IMG/VR virus record: IMGVR_UViG_3300048014_000073
Span: 1 to 24,123 of that record
Direction: 5' to 3' (one strand)
Length of the DNA stretch: 24,123 bases
Source: a virus
A program made the translations under genes and the position numbers. Within the stretch, counting starts at the first letter, position 1, and every line of letters begins with the position of its first letter. The notes under the pieces are model-generated. The model saw nothing but the letters and a program-made list of their open reading frames with translations. It was not told the origin of the DNA and searched no databases. Positions 13,721 to 21,899 of this stretch are shown piece after piece.

Positions 13721-15385
13721 ATGCCTGCCGAAATCAAGGACCGGACGCTCTCTGAGCGCCTGGAGGCGAAGCGTGCCGAGATGGTTGAGGCCATCGAGAA
13801 GCGCATCAATGAACGCGAGGCTCTTGAGCACGCGTTTGAGGAGCGGATGGGTGGTGACAAGAAGCCGTCTGATGCTGAGGTCACCGCTCACACGGAGCAG
13901 CGTGCCGCGTACCGTGCCGAGATGGATCAGGCATGGGCTGAGGTCGCTGAGCTTGACGCGCGTGTGAAGGATCAGGCGGACGTTGAGCGGCGTCGTGACG
14001 AGGCTGCTGACGCTGCGAAGCGTTCCGCGATCGGTCCGGTCGAGATCGTGGTTGAGCCGATGACGTATGAGCGGTACAAGGCTCAGGGTGAGGACGGTGT
14101 TTCGTACTACCGTGATCTCGCCGCCGCGCTTGTCCCGGGCATCGTGTTTCAGGGCACCGACCAGTCGCAGGCGCTTGAGCGTCTGAACCAGCACGCAAAG
14201 GAACTCCGTGTGGAGATGCCGAAGCGTGAGAAGGAGAAGACGGCACGCGCAAGGAAGCAGCTTGACGAGGCTGAGGGCCGTGCTCTCAGTTCCATCGGCG
14301 ATCCGTTCTCGCAGAACAGCCAGAAGTTCCGGGATATCTACAACCCGTTTGAGCAGCGTGTTGAGCCGAACGCTCAGCCCGGTGCCGGCGGCTACTTCAT
14401 CCCCCCGCTTTGGCTTGTTGACCAGTTCATCCCAGGGCTCCGTGCCCACCTGATCGCAGCCGGACTATGCCGTCAGCTTGACCTGCCGGCCGGTACCGAC
14501 TCGATCAACATCCCGAAGCTCGCGAACCTGACCACGGTCGGGTATCAGCAGATGAACAACGCCGGTCTGCCGTCCGCGGACTGGTCGGACACGTCTGTCA
14601 CGGCGAACATTAAAACGATCGGGGGTTACTCCGATGTGGCTTTGCAGCTGCTGGAGCAGTCGCCGCACATGATCGTTGATGAGGTCGTGACAACGGACCT
14701 GATGGCCGCCCACAACAAGTTCCTTGACCAGCAGGTCATTGCCGGTGACGGCATCGACACCGGGTCTTTGAACGGCGGGCATCTCCAGGGCATCTACAAC
14801 GGTGCTGGCGGGTCCGCGTGGTCAAACGCGAACGTTGTGACGTACACGTCCGGGTCACCGGCACCGTGGCACTTCCCGTCGATCGTGGGTGCGATGGCAT
14901 CCCAGATCGCGGAGACACGTTTCGACGCGAGCAATTTCAAGCTCGTGACGCACGGCCGCCGGTGGTTCTGGGCGTCGACTGGTGTGGACTCGAACGATCG
15001 TCCGTTGGGCGAGTCAATGTCGGGTGGCCGGTTCAACATTGCTGCGGCGGTGCAGTCCGGTTTGCAGGCCGAGGGTCTGGTCGGCACGATGCCGGCGGTT
15101 GCTGATGTGCCGGTTTACATTGACGACAACATCACCACGACGGACACGACCGGCTCGGGCAGCGGTCAGGATGTCGCGATCGCGGCACTGTGGGATGACT
15201 GCTGGCTGTTCCGTGGTGATGTGCGCACGAACGTGTACCGGGAGATCCTGTCCGGGTCGCTTGGCGTTCGTTTTCAGGCGTACTCGTATGACGGGTTCCT
15301 GGTGCGTTACGGCCAGTCGCTTGCGATTGCGTGCGGCACTGGCTTCGCGGCTCCGCAGGGTGCCGTGGCCTCGATCCTGTACTAG
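13721..15385 (+). CDS. Major-capsid-like protein 2 with coiled-coil delta domain (HK97 fold)
   Basis: 554 residues from ATG 13721. The frame is open upstream, but that part lies in the intergenic region. Residues 1-100 are a charged coiled coil (LSERLEAKRAEMVEAIEKRI, then AEVAELDARVKDQADVERRR), typical of the scaffolding delta domain removed by the protease. A capsid core follows: PGAGGYFIPPLWLVDQFIPG, LPAGTDSINIPKLANLTTVG, DVALQLLEQSPHMIVDEVV, FLDQQVIAGDG, VTHGRRWFWASTGVDSNDRP and FQAYSYDGFLVRYGQSLAIACG. Because it has the full delta domain it is the better candidate for the main capsid subunit. It is homologous to the preceding protein. Confidence 0.9.
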   Translation: MPAEIKDRTLSERLEAKRAEMVEAIEKRINEREALEHAFEERMGGDKKPSDAEVTAHTEQRAAYRAEMDQAWAEVAELDARVKDQADVERRRDEAADAAKRSAIGPVEIVVEPMTYERYKAQGEDGVSYYRDLAAALVPGIVFQGTDQSQALERLNQHAKELRVEMPKREKEKTARARKQLDEAEGRALSSIGDPFSQNSQKFRDIYNPFEQRVEPNAQPGAGGYFIPPLWLVDQFIPGLRAHLIAAGLCRQLDLPAGTDSINIPKLANLTTVGYQQMNNAGLPSADWSDTSVTANIKTIGGYSDVALQLLEQSPHMIVDEVVTTDLMAAHNKFLDQQVIAGDGIDTGSLNGGHLQGIYNGAGGSAWSNANVVTYTSGSPAPWHFPSIVGAMASQIAETRFDASNFKLVTHGRRWFWASTGVDSNDRPLGESMSGGRFNIAAAVQSGLQAEGLVGTMPAVADVPVYIDDNITTTDTTGSGSGQDVAIAALWDDCWLFRGDVRTNVYREILSGSLGVRFQAYSYDGFLVRYGQSLAIACGTGFAAPQGAVASILY

Positions 15386-15400
15386 CAGGTAGACGCAAAC

Positions 15401-15426
15401 GCCCCGGGCCAATCCCGGCCTGGGGC
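15401..15426 (+). terminator. GC-rich hairpin after the second capsid gene
   Basis: GCCCCGGGCC (15401-15410) pairs with GGCCTGGGGC (15417-15426), ten pairs including one G-T, around AATCCC. There is no T-run. Its position 16 bases after the capsid stop suggests partial termination or stabilisation of the capsid mRNA. Confidence 0.5.
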
Positions 15427-15456
15427 GCCCTCTCGAATCTCTCGAAAGGAGATCAA

Positions 15457-16101
15457 ATGCCTGGCGATCTCGTGGGCGGCGCCTACCCGCTGTCCTACTC
15501 GCTGCGTAAGGCCTTCGGGCTGCAAGCAAACGCCACTCAGGGAAACCTGGGTGTCCGGTCGAACGTTGAGTGGTTCGGCTATGCCGATATCACTGACGCG
15601 ACGGCGTCTCTCGTTTCGGCTTCCATGACCGTTGTGGCGGTCCCGGTTGAGAACGGTGACGTGTTCACGACATGTGCCATTGCGGTCGGTAACACGGCGG
15701 CGGGCACCCCGACGCACCAGTGGGTGCAGTTGTACACGGGTGCGTTGACGACCGCGCTTCCTTTAGGCACGCAGTCGGTGGACGGCACTTCGACGGCGAT
15801 CCCGTCGAAGAAGTTGTACACGTTCACGTTGCCTTCGGGGATTGTGATCAACACGAACTCGACGGCGAACGGTGGGAACGCCCCGTACGGCTACGTCTAT
15901 GTTGGGATCGGGATGACGGCCACGACGGTCCCGTCGTTGTGTGGCGGGAATGTCGCGGTGAACTGCCAGTATGCGCGGTTCCCGAACTCGCCCCCGTTCC
16001 TGGCGGGGACGATCTCAGCATCGGGTGCTACCGCTCCGACGAGCGTCACTCTGGCGTCCGTCACAGCGATCGCCACCGTGCCCGAGGTGTACCTGTACTA
16101 G
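15457..16101 (+). CDS. Probable structural protein (capsid decoration or similar)
   Basis: 214 residues from ATG 15457, with AAAGGAG six bases upstream; the in-frame extension upstream covers the hairpin and is unlikely. The sequence is rich in Thr, Ser, Val, Ala and Gly, with many short beta stretches (ATASLVSASMTVVAVPVENG, THQWVQLYTGALTTALPLG, YGYVYVGIGMTATTVPSLCG) and no enzyme motif. Its place after the capsid gene, its own strong ribosome site and hairpins on both sides suggest an abundant virion protein, perhaps a head decoration protein. Family not recognised. Confidence 0.7.
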   Translation: MPGDLVGGAYPLSYSLRKAFGLQANATQGNLGVRSNVEWFGYADITDATASLVSASMTVVAVPVENGDVFTTCAIAVGNTAAGTPTHQWVQLYTGALTTALPLGTQSVDGTSTAIPSKKLYTFTLPSGIVINTNSTANGGNAPYGYVYVGIGMTATTVPSLCGGNVAVNCQYARFPNSPPFLAGTISASGATAPTSVTLASVTAIATVPEVYLY

Positions 16102-16110
16102 AAGTGAGCG

Positions 16111-16138
16111 CGCGCCCCGGCCCTGTGGTCGGGGCGCG
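16111..16138 (+). terminator. Strong GC-rich hairpin after the structural gene
   Basis: CGCGCCCCGGCC (16111-16122) pairs with GGTCGGGGCGCG (16127-16138), twelve pairs including one G-T, with a CTGT tetraloop. It starts nine bases after the stop. There is no long T-run (GTAGTTCGTT follows), but the stem is strong enough to end or reduce transcription into the glycosyltransferase island. Confidence 0.6.
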
Positions 16139-16202
16139 TAGTTCGTTGACGTCCGGGGGGCTTCGCATAATCCTGCTCGCCGTTCCCAAGCCAAGGGGAT
16201 TG

Positions 16203-16859
16203 ATGGTCGCTTTAGTCGTGATTACGGATGGTCGCCGGGACTGCTTGAAGCGGTCGGCGGCGAGCATGCGTGAGCAGCTCAGGCCGTGGCCCGAGTATCG
16301 GTTCATCATTGATGACTCAGGCGATGAGGGCTACGGCCTGATGCTTGACGAGACGTTCCCAGACTTCGACGTTGCGCATCACAGCGAGCGGCGCGGGTTC
16401 TGCGGCACTGTCCGATCCGCATGGGAAGTCGGGCTCGCCTCGGGCGCGCCTTTCATTTTTCACGCGGAGGACGACTTCACCTACAGCGAGCCGGTCGATT
16501 TGAACGGGCTCGCCGTGGTTCTTGACGTGAACCCGCATCTGGCGCAGATCGCGTTGAAACGCCAGCCCGTGAACAATGAGGAACGCGCAGCCGGTGACTT
16601 CATGGGGGCGTGGCCTGCTGAGACATGGGTTCAGCGTGACGGGTTCATTGAGCATGAGCTGACGTTCACCACGAACCCGAGCCTGATCCCGCGCAGGGTG
16701 ATCGAATTGATCCTCTCCACCGGTGTGGATTGCGCGGAGACGATCATCACTGGCCAGCTTCTCGCGAACGGTTACAAGCTCGGGTATGTCGGTGAGGTCG
16801 CTGATCCGCCGAGGGTTGAGCACATCGGGGATCACCGGACCGCGGAGTGGACGCCGTAA
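16203..16859 (+). CDS. Glycosyltransferase, GT-A fold (GT2-like)
   Basis: 218 residues from ATG 16203, with AAGGGG six bases upstream. It begins MVALVVITDGRRDCLKRSAA, the usual first beta strand and helix of GT2 enzymes. RFIIDDSGDEGYG follows as the second strand, and PFIFHAEDDFTY supplies the DxD-like metal and nucleotide-sugar motif. Later come ALKRQPVNNEER, TFTTNPSLIPRRVIE, and a C-terminal PPRVEHIGDHRT with a His often seen near the active site. It would transfer a sugar from a nucleotide donor to an unknown acceptor, plausibly a virion protein given the surroundings. The stop overlaps the next ATG. Confidence 0.8.
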   Translation: MVALVVITDGRRDCLKRSAASMREQLRPWPEYRFIIDDSGDEGYGLMLDETFPDFDVAHHSERRGFCGTVRSAWEVGLASGAPFIFHAEDDFTYSEPVDLNGLAVVLDVNPHLAQIALKRQPVNNEERAAGDFMGAWPAETWVQRDGFIEHELTFTTNPSLIPRRVIELILSTGVDCAETIITGQLLANGYKLGYVGEVADPPRVEHIGDHRTAEWTP

Positions 16860-17020
16860 TGGCCTCGAACTGGAAACTAGAGCTAGCCGAGAAGCGCATC
16901 GTGGAGCTTGAGGCCGAGAACGCAAAGCTAGCCGCCGCACTTCAAGCGCTCGAGACGCGCGTTATTGACGCGGCCGACGCGCTTGGTTTGATCCTCTGGG
17001 ATCCGGAAGTGGACCGATGA
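16859..17020 (+). CDS. Short coiled-coil protein
   Basis: 53 residues; the ATG shares a base with the previous stop (TAATG) and the end overlaps the next start (ATGA). Residues about 6-35 (LELAEKRIVELEAENAKLAA, then ALQALETRV) form a clear heptad coiled coil, followed by ALGLILWDPEVDR. It may oligomerise or tether a neighbouring enzyme; the function is unknown. Confidence 0.6.
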   Translation: MASNWKLELAEKRIVELEAENAKLAAALQALETRVIDAADALGLILWDPEVDR

Positions 17021-17637
17021 CTGGCTACGACGATCAGTTCTGGATCGACTCGACCCGTGAGGCGACGGATGCAGCTCCGATCATGCTGCCGGTGGTCCTT
17101 GAGGCGACGAAGGCCAAGACGGTGATTGACGTGGGCTGTGGGCATGGCGTCTGGGCTGCGACGGCGGTTGAGCTTGGTTGTGAGGCGTGGGGCGTCGATG
17201 GGTATGTTCCTCCCGAGCGCTTGCGTCTGGCACCGGATCGCTTTCTGCAGGTTGACCTCAAGCGCGGCTTCGATTGTTCGGGCCTTGATCTGTCGATCTG
17301 CCTTGAGGTTGCGGAGCATTTGCATGAGGCCGCCGCGCCGCTACTGGTCGAAGGATTGTGCAAAGCCAAGTTCGTGTTCTGGTCCGCAGCCATTCCCGGC
17401 CAGGGTGGGATCAACCACTTCAACGAGCAGTGGCCGTCATGGTGGGCGCGTCTGTTCGCCCGTCACGGCTACGTCGGGTCGAGTGACATCGGGACCCGCT
17501 TCTGGGATGACCGCCGAATCGTGAGTTTCTACCGTCAGAACGCGATCGTTTGGGCTACACCTGAGAATCTTGCGGAAGCGGGGTTTGAGGAAGGTGTGCT
17601 TGATCGGACGCACCCGGATAAGGCGCTCGGGCTGTGA
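17017..17637 (+). CDS. SAM-dependent methyltransferase (class I)
   Basis: 206 residues. KTVIDVGCGHGVWAATAVEL is motif I of the Rossmann-type methyltransferases and binds S-adenosylmethionine. GVDGYVPPERL has the acidic residue at the end of the second strand, and DLSICLEVAEHLHEAAAPLL is the post-motif helix common in sugar and small-molecule methyltransferases of the methyltransferase 11/23 group. Downstream GGINHFNEQWPSWWARLFAR and FWDDRRIVSFYRQN are typical of enzymes encoded in glycan clusters. The likely substrate is a sugar added by the neighbouring glycosyltransferases. It starts in an ATGA overlap and ends overlapping the next GTG. Confidence 0.82.
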   Translation: MTGYDDQFWIDSTREATDAAPIMLPVVLEATKAKTVIDVGCGHGVWAATAVELGCEAWGVDGYVPPERLRLAPDRFLQVDLKRGFDCSGLDLSICLEVAEHLHEAAAPLLVEGLCKAKFVFWSAAIPGQGGINHFNEQWPSWWARLFARHGYVGSSDIGTRFWDDRRIVSFYRQNAIVWATPENLAEAGFEEGVLDRTHPDKALGL

Positions 17638-18362
17638 CTGTCGCCGGGATCAGCATGGTCCGCAACGAGGCTGACATCCTCGATGCGTCGATCCGTCACA
17701 TGCTCAACCAGGGCGTGGACTTCCTGCTGATCGCGGATCACGGCTCGACGGATGGGACGCGGGAGATCCTTGAGTCCTTCGATGAAGTGACGTGGATGAC
17801 GAACGACGATCCGGATTACCGGCAGGTTGCGTGGATGAACGAATTGGCGTGGCTTGCGCACTCGCGCGGCGCTGACTGGCTGATCCCCTTCGATGCCGAT
17901 GAGATATGGCTCTCAGCCCTCCCGGACCGGGTGGATCGGCTTACTCTCAAGGAGCATCTTGAGGGCTGGCCCGACGGCCGCACTGGGTCCTACTGGGCGA
18001 CGCTCTACCACCACCGCGACTGGGACCATAAGTTCATTCCTGCTGAGCCGCTTCCAAAGGTGGCCTATCGCTGGTCATCGACCGCGAAGCTCGCGGCGGG
18101 CAATCATTCCGTCGAAGGGCTTGATCCGCGATGGATGGTCGGGAGCGGCCTTGAGATACGCCATCTTCAGTACCGCTCGGCTGAGCATTTCATCGCGAAG
18201 GTCCGAGATCACAACTCGACGTTGACACCGGAGATGCGTGAGCGTGGGGAGGGTGCCCACAAGTCGCAGTACGAGGGCCTCTCACCGGCCGCGCTTCGGA
18301 AGGTGTACGAGCAGATGTGCGCTGAGCCTGTCATCTACGACCCGATCCCATGTTCACGGTAG
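17634..18362 (+). CDS. Glycosyltransferase family 2-like
   Basis: 242 residues from GTG 17634, overlapping the methyltransferase stop. It opens GISMVRNEADILDASIRHML and continues FLLIADHGSTDGTREILESF, the classic GT2 beginning with an NGSTDGT-type motif. WLIPFDADEIW supplies the DxD equivalent. HHRDWDHKF, KVAYRW, AAGNHSVEG and EIRHLQYRSAEHFIAKV match GT2 proteins of the DUF4422/GT92-like kind, with the final His near the active site. Acceptor unknown. It overlaps the next gene by 13 bases. Confidence 0.82.
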   Translation: MTVAGISMVRNEADILDASIRHMLNQGVDFLLIADHGSTDGTREILESFDEVTWMTNDDPDYRQVAWMNELAWLAHSRGADWLIPFDADEIWLSALPDRVDRLTLKEHLEGWPDGRTGSYWATLYHHRDWDHKFIPAEPLPKVAYRWSSTAKLAAGNHSVEGLDPRWMVGSGLEIRHLQYRSAEHFIAKVRDHNSTLTPEMRERGEGAHKSQYEGLSPAALRKVYEQMCAEPVIYDPIPCSR

Positions 18363-18907
18363 TCACGGTCAGCATCCCCGAGCGCCATGATCTACTCGCG
18401 CGCGCCTGCGAGTCAGTCAGAGCGCAAACCTACGGGCCTGTGCCGCACCTGATCCGCATCGACGAACCTGGGGCGACACTCAGCACCCGGCATGTGGCGA
18501 TGCAACGAAACGCGCTTTTGCCGGCGATTCAGACACCGTGGATGGCCGTCCTCGATGATGACGACACGTTCGAGCCGACCTACCTTGAGCGGTGCGCGCA
18601 GGCGATTGCTGAGCATCCGGACGCGAGCGTCGTTTACACGTACTGCCACGGTCATGCGCACGCGGAGGGACCGTTCGACGCTGAGCGCCTCCAGCGTGAG
18701 AACTACATCGACGGTGAGGCCTGCATCAGGGTCGTGGATCTTGGCTATCCGGGCGATGGCTCTTACGATGGCGGCTATCCCGAAGTGTCTAACCAGGTTG
18801 AGGACTGGGAAGTCTGGAAAGACTTCGCGGACCGCGGTCTCAAGTTTGTTTGCATCCCTGAGCGGTTGCGGATGCATGGTCGCGCTCAGCGAAACGTGAC
18901 CGGATGA
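18350..18907 (+). CDS. Glycosyltransferase family 2-like
   Basis: 185 residues. FTVVTVSIPERHDLLARACE, HLIRIDEPGATLSTRHVAMQ and WMAVLDDDDTFEPTYLERCA give the first strand, second strand and DxD-type motif of a GT-A fold. VEDWEVWKDFADRGLKFVCI is the acceptor-side segment with the ED base residues, and the chain ends RLRMHGRAQRN with the usual late His. It is compact for a GT2 enzyme but has all expected motifs. It overlaps its neighbours on both sides (13 and 4 bases). Confidence 0.82.
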   Translation: MFTVVTVSIPERHDLLARACESVRAQTYGPVPHLIRIDEPGATLSTRHVAMQRNALLPAIQTPWMAVLDDDDTFEPTYLERCAQAIAEHPDASVVYTYCHGHAHAEGPFDAERLQRENYIDGEACIRVVDLGYPGDGSYDGGYPEVSNQVEDWEVWKDFADRGLKFVCIPERLRMHGRAQRNVTG

Positions 18908-19557
18908 GAGTCGCGATCTTGATTCCAGTGCTCAATCGGCCGCATCGGATTGAGCCGCTGCTGAAGAACATCTTCGCCACAACGCCGGAGCCCTTCCGCG
19001 TCGCCTTCGCCGCGAGTGACCAGCCGACCATCGATGAGATCATGCGTCTCGACTTGTGGGGAACCGAATTCATCACCGACGAGGGCGACACCTACCCGAA
19101 CCGCATCAACGCTCTGTTCGACGCCACGGACGAGCCCTACGTCTTCCTGGCCGCCGACGATTACAACTTTCGTCCCGGCTGGCTGCCACCCTTGCTTGAG
19201 GCTCAGCGGCAGATGGGGCCAGGGGTCGCGGTTCCGAACGATCTGCATAACCCGTACGGGACTTGCGCGCTGGTCAGCCGGGAGTATGTGTTGGAGGTCG
19301 GCGCGGTGTTGGACGAGCCGGGGCATGTGCTCTGCTCGCAATATCTTCACAACTGGTGCGATTCGGAAATGCAATTGACCGCTAAGCGGCATGGACGTTT
19401 TCGTTACGTCGAGGAAAGCGTTGTGGAGCATCTGCACCCGTGCACCGGCAAGCTGCACGCGCTGCCTGAGGACCCCACTTACGCCAAGGGGAACCGCACC
19501 TTTCTCGAAGATCAGCACACCTTCATGACCCGGGAGCACCTGTGGCGCGGGTGGTAG
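18904..19557 (+). CDS. Glycosyltransferase family 2-like
   Basis: 217 residues. MRVAILIPVLNRPHRIEPLL is a standard GT2 opening, VAFAASDQPTIDEIM the second strand, NRINALFDATDEPYVFLAAD the donor-binding stretch with ADDYNF as the DxD equivalent, and NPYGTCALVSREYVLEVGAV the acceptor segment. VEEHLHP-type VVEHLHPCTGKLH supplies the C-terminal His. It overlaps the previous gene by ATGA and the next by 16 bases. The sugar and acceptor are unknown. Confidence 0.8.
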   Translation: MRVAILIPVLNRPHRIEPLLKNIFATTPEPFRVAFAASDQPTIDEIMRLDLWGTEFITDEGDTYPNRINALFDATDEPYVFLAADDYNFRPGWLPPLLEAQRQMGPGVAVPNDLHNPYGTCALVSREYVLEVGAVLDEPGHVLCSQYLHNWCDSEMQLTAKRHGRFRYVEESVVEHLHPCTGKLHALPEDPTYAKGNRTFLEDQHTFMTREHLWRGW

Positions 19558-20198
19558 ATGTTCCGGTGTTCATCACCTGCCGCGACAGGGTGACCGACCT
19601 GCGTCACATGGTCCAGTGGTTCGAGCGCGCGGCCTGCCAGCACATCTTCCTGATCGACAATCAGAGCACTTACCCCCCCCTGATCGAGTACCTGGAGCAG
19701 TCCCCGCACGAAGTGATCTGGCTGGGGCAGAACCACGGGCCGCGAGCACTGTGGAACGTGAACCTTACGCCAACGTCAAGATACGTTCTGACGGACCCTG
19801 ATCTTGATCTTCGCGGCCTGCCGCTTGATGCCATCGACCATCTGGCCGACATCATGGACAAGTACCAACGCCCGAAGGTCGGGCTCGGTTTACGCCTCGA
19901 TGATGTGCCCGAAACGATGCCCAGCTTGGAATGGGAGCGCCGCCTGCTCGTCCCGGACAAGTCGAAGAACGACTGGTGGGCTGGCGAGATCGCGCACGGC
20001 GTCTACGACAGCCTGATCGACACAACGTTCGCGTTGTACGAGGCCGGCAGCGGATTTCAGTATGAGGCGATCCGCACCGGCTTTCCGTACCTGGCTCGTC
20101 ACACGCCTTGGTACATGACGGAGGCTGACGATGAGTGGAGCTACTACACAGCCCGCGCCGAGCACGGACCGAACGGAACCACAACCCAAATCGGTTAG
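19542..20198 (+). CDS. Glycosyltransferase-like protein
   Basis: 218 residues from GTG 19542; GTG 19551 would shorten it by three residues. VPVFITCRDRVTDLRHMVQW and QHIFLIDNQSTYPPLIEYLE match the start of GT-A enzymes with a DNxST motif. RYVLTDPDLDLRGLPLDAID gives the DPDLD metal site. Later KVGLGLRLDDVPE and a Tyr/Trp-rich end (ARHTPWYMTEADDEWSYY) are typical of the lipopolysaccharide-type or phage GT-like proteins. The 3' end is overlapped by 68 bases by the next gene. Confidence 0.75.
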   Translation: MARVVDVPVFITCRDRVTDLRHMVQWFERAACQHIFLIDNQSTYPPLIEYLEQSPHEVIWLGQNHGPRALWNVNLTPTSRYVLTDPDLDLRGLPLDAIDHLADIMDKYQRPKVGLGLRLDDVPETMPSLEWERRLLVPDKSKNDWWAGEIAHGVYDSLIDTTFALYEAGSGFQYEAIRTGFPYLARHTPWYMTEADDEWSYYTARAEHGPNGTTTQIG

Positions 20199-20748
20199 GG
20201 TCCTTCACGAACCATCCGGCAACCTCGTGATCGCCATGCGCGCCATTGATCCGCCGGCACCGATAGGAACCGCACTAACCCCCGTCTATGTGCCGTACAC
20301 GAAGGTTCTGCCGCAAGTAGTAGTGGCCGCTCCTGAGCCCGCGGTCTGGGTGGACGTGTCTAGTGACCCGTTGGCGTACTGGGGTCTGATGGTTGATCTT
20401 TGGGAACGGCAACAGGATTTCGTGATCCTTGAGCATGATGTGCTCTACCGTCGCGGCATTTTGGGCGGCTTCGGGGTTTGTCCCGAGCCTTGGTGTCTGC
20501 ATGCTTACCATCCTGGCTGCCCGTGCGGAAATCCGGCGTGTCGCGAAACACAACGGAACAATCTTGGTTGCACCCGCTTTCGGCGTGAGTTGATGCAGGC
20601 CGTCCCAGATGCGGTTAGTTCGATCGGGATCGAACTTCGGCATTTCTCCCGGTTGTGTGACGGGCTCGGGGCTAACCTGCGCGCGGCCGGGTTCGCCCAT
20701 CACTTCCATGAGCTGGGCGTTGCCCACGTCAAAGGAGAGCAGCTATGA
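20131..20748 (+). CDS. EHDV-motif protein, possibly GT-A-like
   Basis: 205 residues from ATG 20131 inside the previous gene, supported by GGAGG seven bases upstream. After a Pro-rich leader comes a region with VYVPYTKVLPQVVV, LAYWGLMVDLWERQQDFVIL and EHDVLYRRGILGGFG, placed as the DxD segment is in GT-A enzymes. Then a Cys-rich loop (CPEPWCLHAYHPGCPCGNPAC) may bind zinc, and LGCTRFRRELMQAVPDA plus HFHELGVAHVKGEQL end with the pattern of a late His. A related motif (VLLEHDVE) occurs in the protein at 23443. The glycosyltransferase assignment is tentative. Confidence 0.5.
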   Translation: MSGATTQPAPSTDRTEPQPKSVRVLHEPSGNLVIAMRAIDPPAPIGTALTPVYVPYTKVLPQVVVAAPEPAVWVDVSSDPLAYWGLMVDLWERQQDFVILEHDVLYRRGILGGFGVCPEPWCLHAYHPGCPCGNPACRETQRNNLGCTRFRRELMQAVPDAVSSIGIELRHFSRLCDGLGANLRAAGFAHHFHELGVAHVKGEQL

Positions 20749-20906
20749 AATGCACCGACACCCCAACTAAGGCGGCCGTCGAGCGCGCCCAAGCACTTCA
20801 AGCCACACGCGATTCTGCGATGGTCGATACCAAGGCTGCGCGCGCCCGGGCGGCAGGCAGCCCGAACGAGCGTGCCATTCCAGCCAATGACAAGGAAACG
20901 AGGTAG
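20745..20906 (+). CDS. Small unknown protein
   Basis: 53 residues from an ATG that overlaps the previous stop (ATGA), with AAAGGAGA upstream. The sequence is Ala/Arg/Thr-rich and helical (VERAQALQATRDSAMVDTKA, then AARARAAGSPNER). No family recognised. Confidence 0.5.
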   Translation: MKCTDTPTKAAVERAQALQATRDSAMVDTKAARARAAGSPNERAIPANDKETR

Positions 20907-20911
20907 CCGTA

Positions 20912-21265
20912 ATGCCGACCGATGACCCCACCCTTGAGGAACGAGTCGAGAAGCTTGAGCACGCGTTCGAGATCCTCGCCAACGTTGACCCTCACCGCAA
21001 CCGTTCGCTCAAGGAGGGTTTCGAGGCGCTCATCGCGCATTTACATCCGGAGCGCGGGTTTTCGGTCTCGGCGGCGGCGGTTCCGGCCGTAGCCGAGCTT
21101 GAGCCGACCGAGTTGGTGAAGCCACCGACGCACGGGAAGGGTTCGGGCACTGAGGATTGGCGTGCGTACGCTGAGTCGCTCGGGATTGAGGTCGGTCCGG
21201 ATACAACGAAGGCTGCGATCATTGAGGGTGTCGAGGCGTTCGAGGCGCAGGAAGCAGGGCAGTAG
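20912..21265 (+). CDS. Small phage protein with N-terminal coiled coil and C-terminal SAP/Rho-N-like helix pair
   Basis: 117 residues from ATG 20912. The first 30 residues (TLEERVEKLEHAFEILANVD) are a short coiled coil. After a Pro/Ala linker, GTEDWRAYAESLGIEVGPDT and TKAAIIEGVEAFEAQEAG resemble the small LEM/SAP/Rho-N-like unit common at the end of actinophage head-tail proteins. Its position before connector genes suggests a head or tail assembly role; that is inference. Confidence 0.6.
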   Translation: MPTDDPTLEERVEKLEHAFEILANVDPHRNRSLKEGFEALIAHLHPERGFSVSAAAVPAVAELEPTELVKPPTHGKGSGTEDWRAYAESLGIEVGPDTTKAAIIEGVEAFEAQEAGQ

Positions 21266-21267
21266 CT

Positions 21268-21507
21268 TTGACTCGCAAAGAGCGCATCGAGCAGCTAGAA
21301 GCCGAGGTTGCGAATCTCAAGATTCAGCTAGCCCAGCTCGCGGCTGCCCCACGGCTGGTGGAGCATTACCATCACCACGCATCCCCCACTGTGCCCACGA
21401 TCCAGCCGTGGCAGCAGCGGGTCCCGTGGCACACGATCATCTGCCAGACAAGCCAGGCAGCCCAGGCACAGGGCGTCGTCGGCCAACCCTCCTTCATCCG
21501 CCCCTGA
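21268..21507 (+). CDS. Small coiled-coil protein
   Basis: 79 residues from TTG 21268 just after the previous stop. RKERIEQLEAEVANLKIQLA is a clear coiled coil; the rest is His/Pro/Gln-rich (VEHYHHHASPTVPTIQPWQQ). The stop is one base before the next ATG. This fits a short oligomerising virion or assembly protein. Family not recognised. Confidence 0.5.
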   Translation: MTRKERIEQLEAEVANLKIQLAQLAAAPRLVEHYHHHASPTVPTIQPWQQRVPWHTIICQTSQAAQAQGVVGQPSFIRP

Positions 21508-21508
21508 G

Positions 21509-21880
21509 ATGGGCACCTTTACCTTGATGGGCTCAACGTCCGGGCTTGCCTCCGGGCAGTCCGTAACCGGCCCTATCACGATGACGGGCGTGAACACGGT
21601 CGGGTCGATCATCGACGCGAACCTGTCGAGCGGCGATAACACGTTCGCGGTTCCGTCATTCCCACCCGCTGGCCAGGTGACGGCTGTCGCGATCTTCTTG
21701 GGTTCGGGTCCGGCGGTGACGGTGAAGGTCCGCACGAACCTGAACGTCGGGGATGGTGGCCTTGAGATCGCGCCCTACTCCGGCGTCGGCTTCGCGGTGT
21801 TCCCGTTGCCGGCCGGTTCGACTGAGTTGATCTTGAACTCGTCGGGTAGCTTGGCGGGCATTGAACTGAAGTTCATCTAG
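21509..21880 (+). CDS. Small beta-rich structural protein
   Basis: 123 residues. Gly/Ser/Thr-rich strands (MTGVNTVGSIIDANLSSGDN, GQVTAVAIFLGSGPAVTVKV, GVGFAVFPLPAGSTELILNS) and a final LAGIELKFI give a small beta-sandwich look, as in head or tail decoration proteins. No catalytic motif. Its placement among head-tail genes supports a virion role. Confidence 0.6.
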   Translation: MGTFTLMGSTSGLASGQSVTGPITMTGVNTVGSIIDANLSSGDNTFAVPSFPPAGQVTAVAIFLGSGPAVTVKVRTNLNVGDGGLEIAPYSGVGFAVFPLPAGSTELILNSSGSLAGIELKFI

Positions 21881-21899
21881 CACTGATCGGAGGGCCGCA

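Noticed and set aside
15720-16202. Upstream extension of the first glycosyltransferase
   Set aside because: It lies in another frame of the structural gene and passes through the strong hairpin; ATG 16203 has a ribosome site and begins at the expected first strand.
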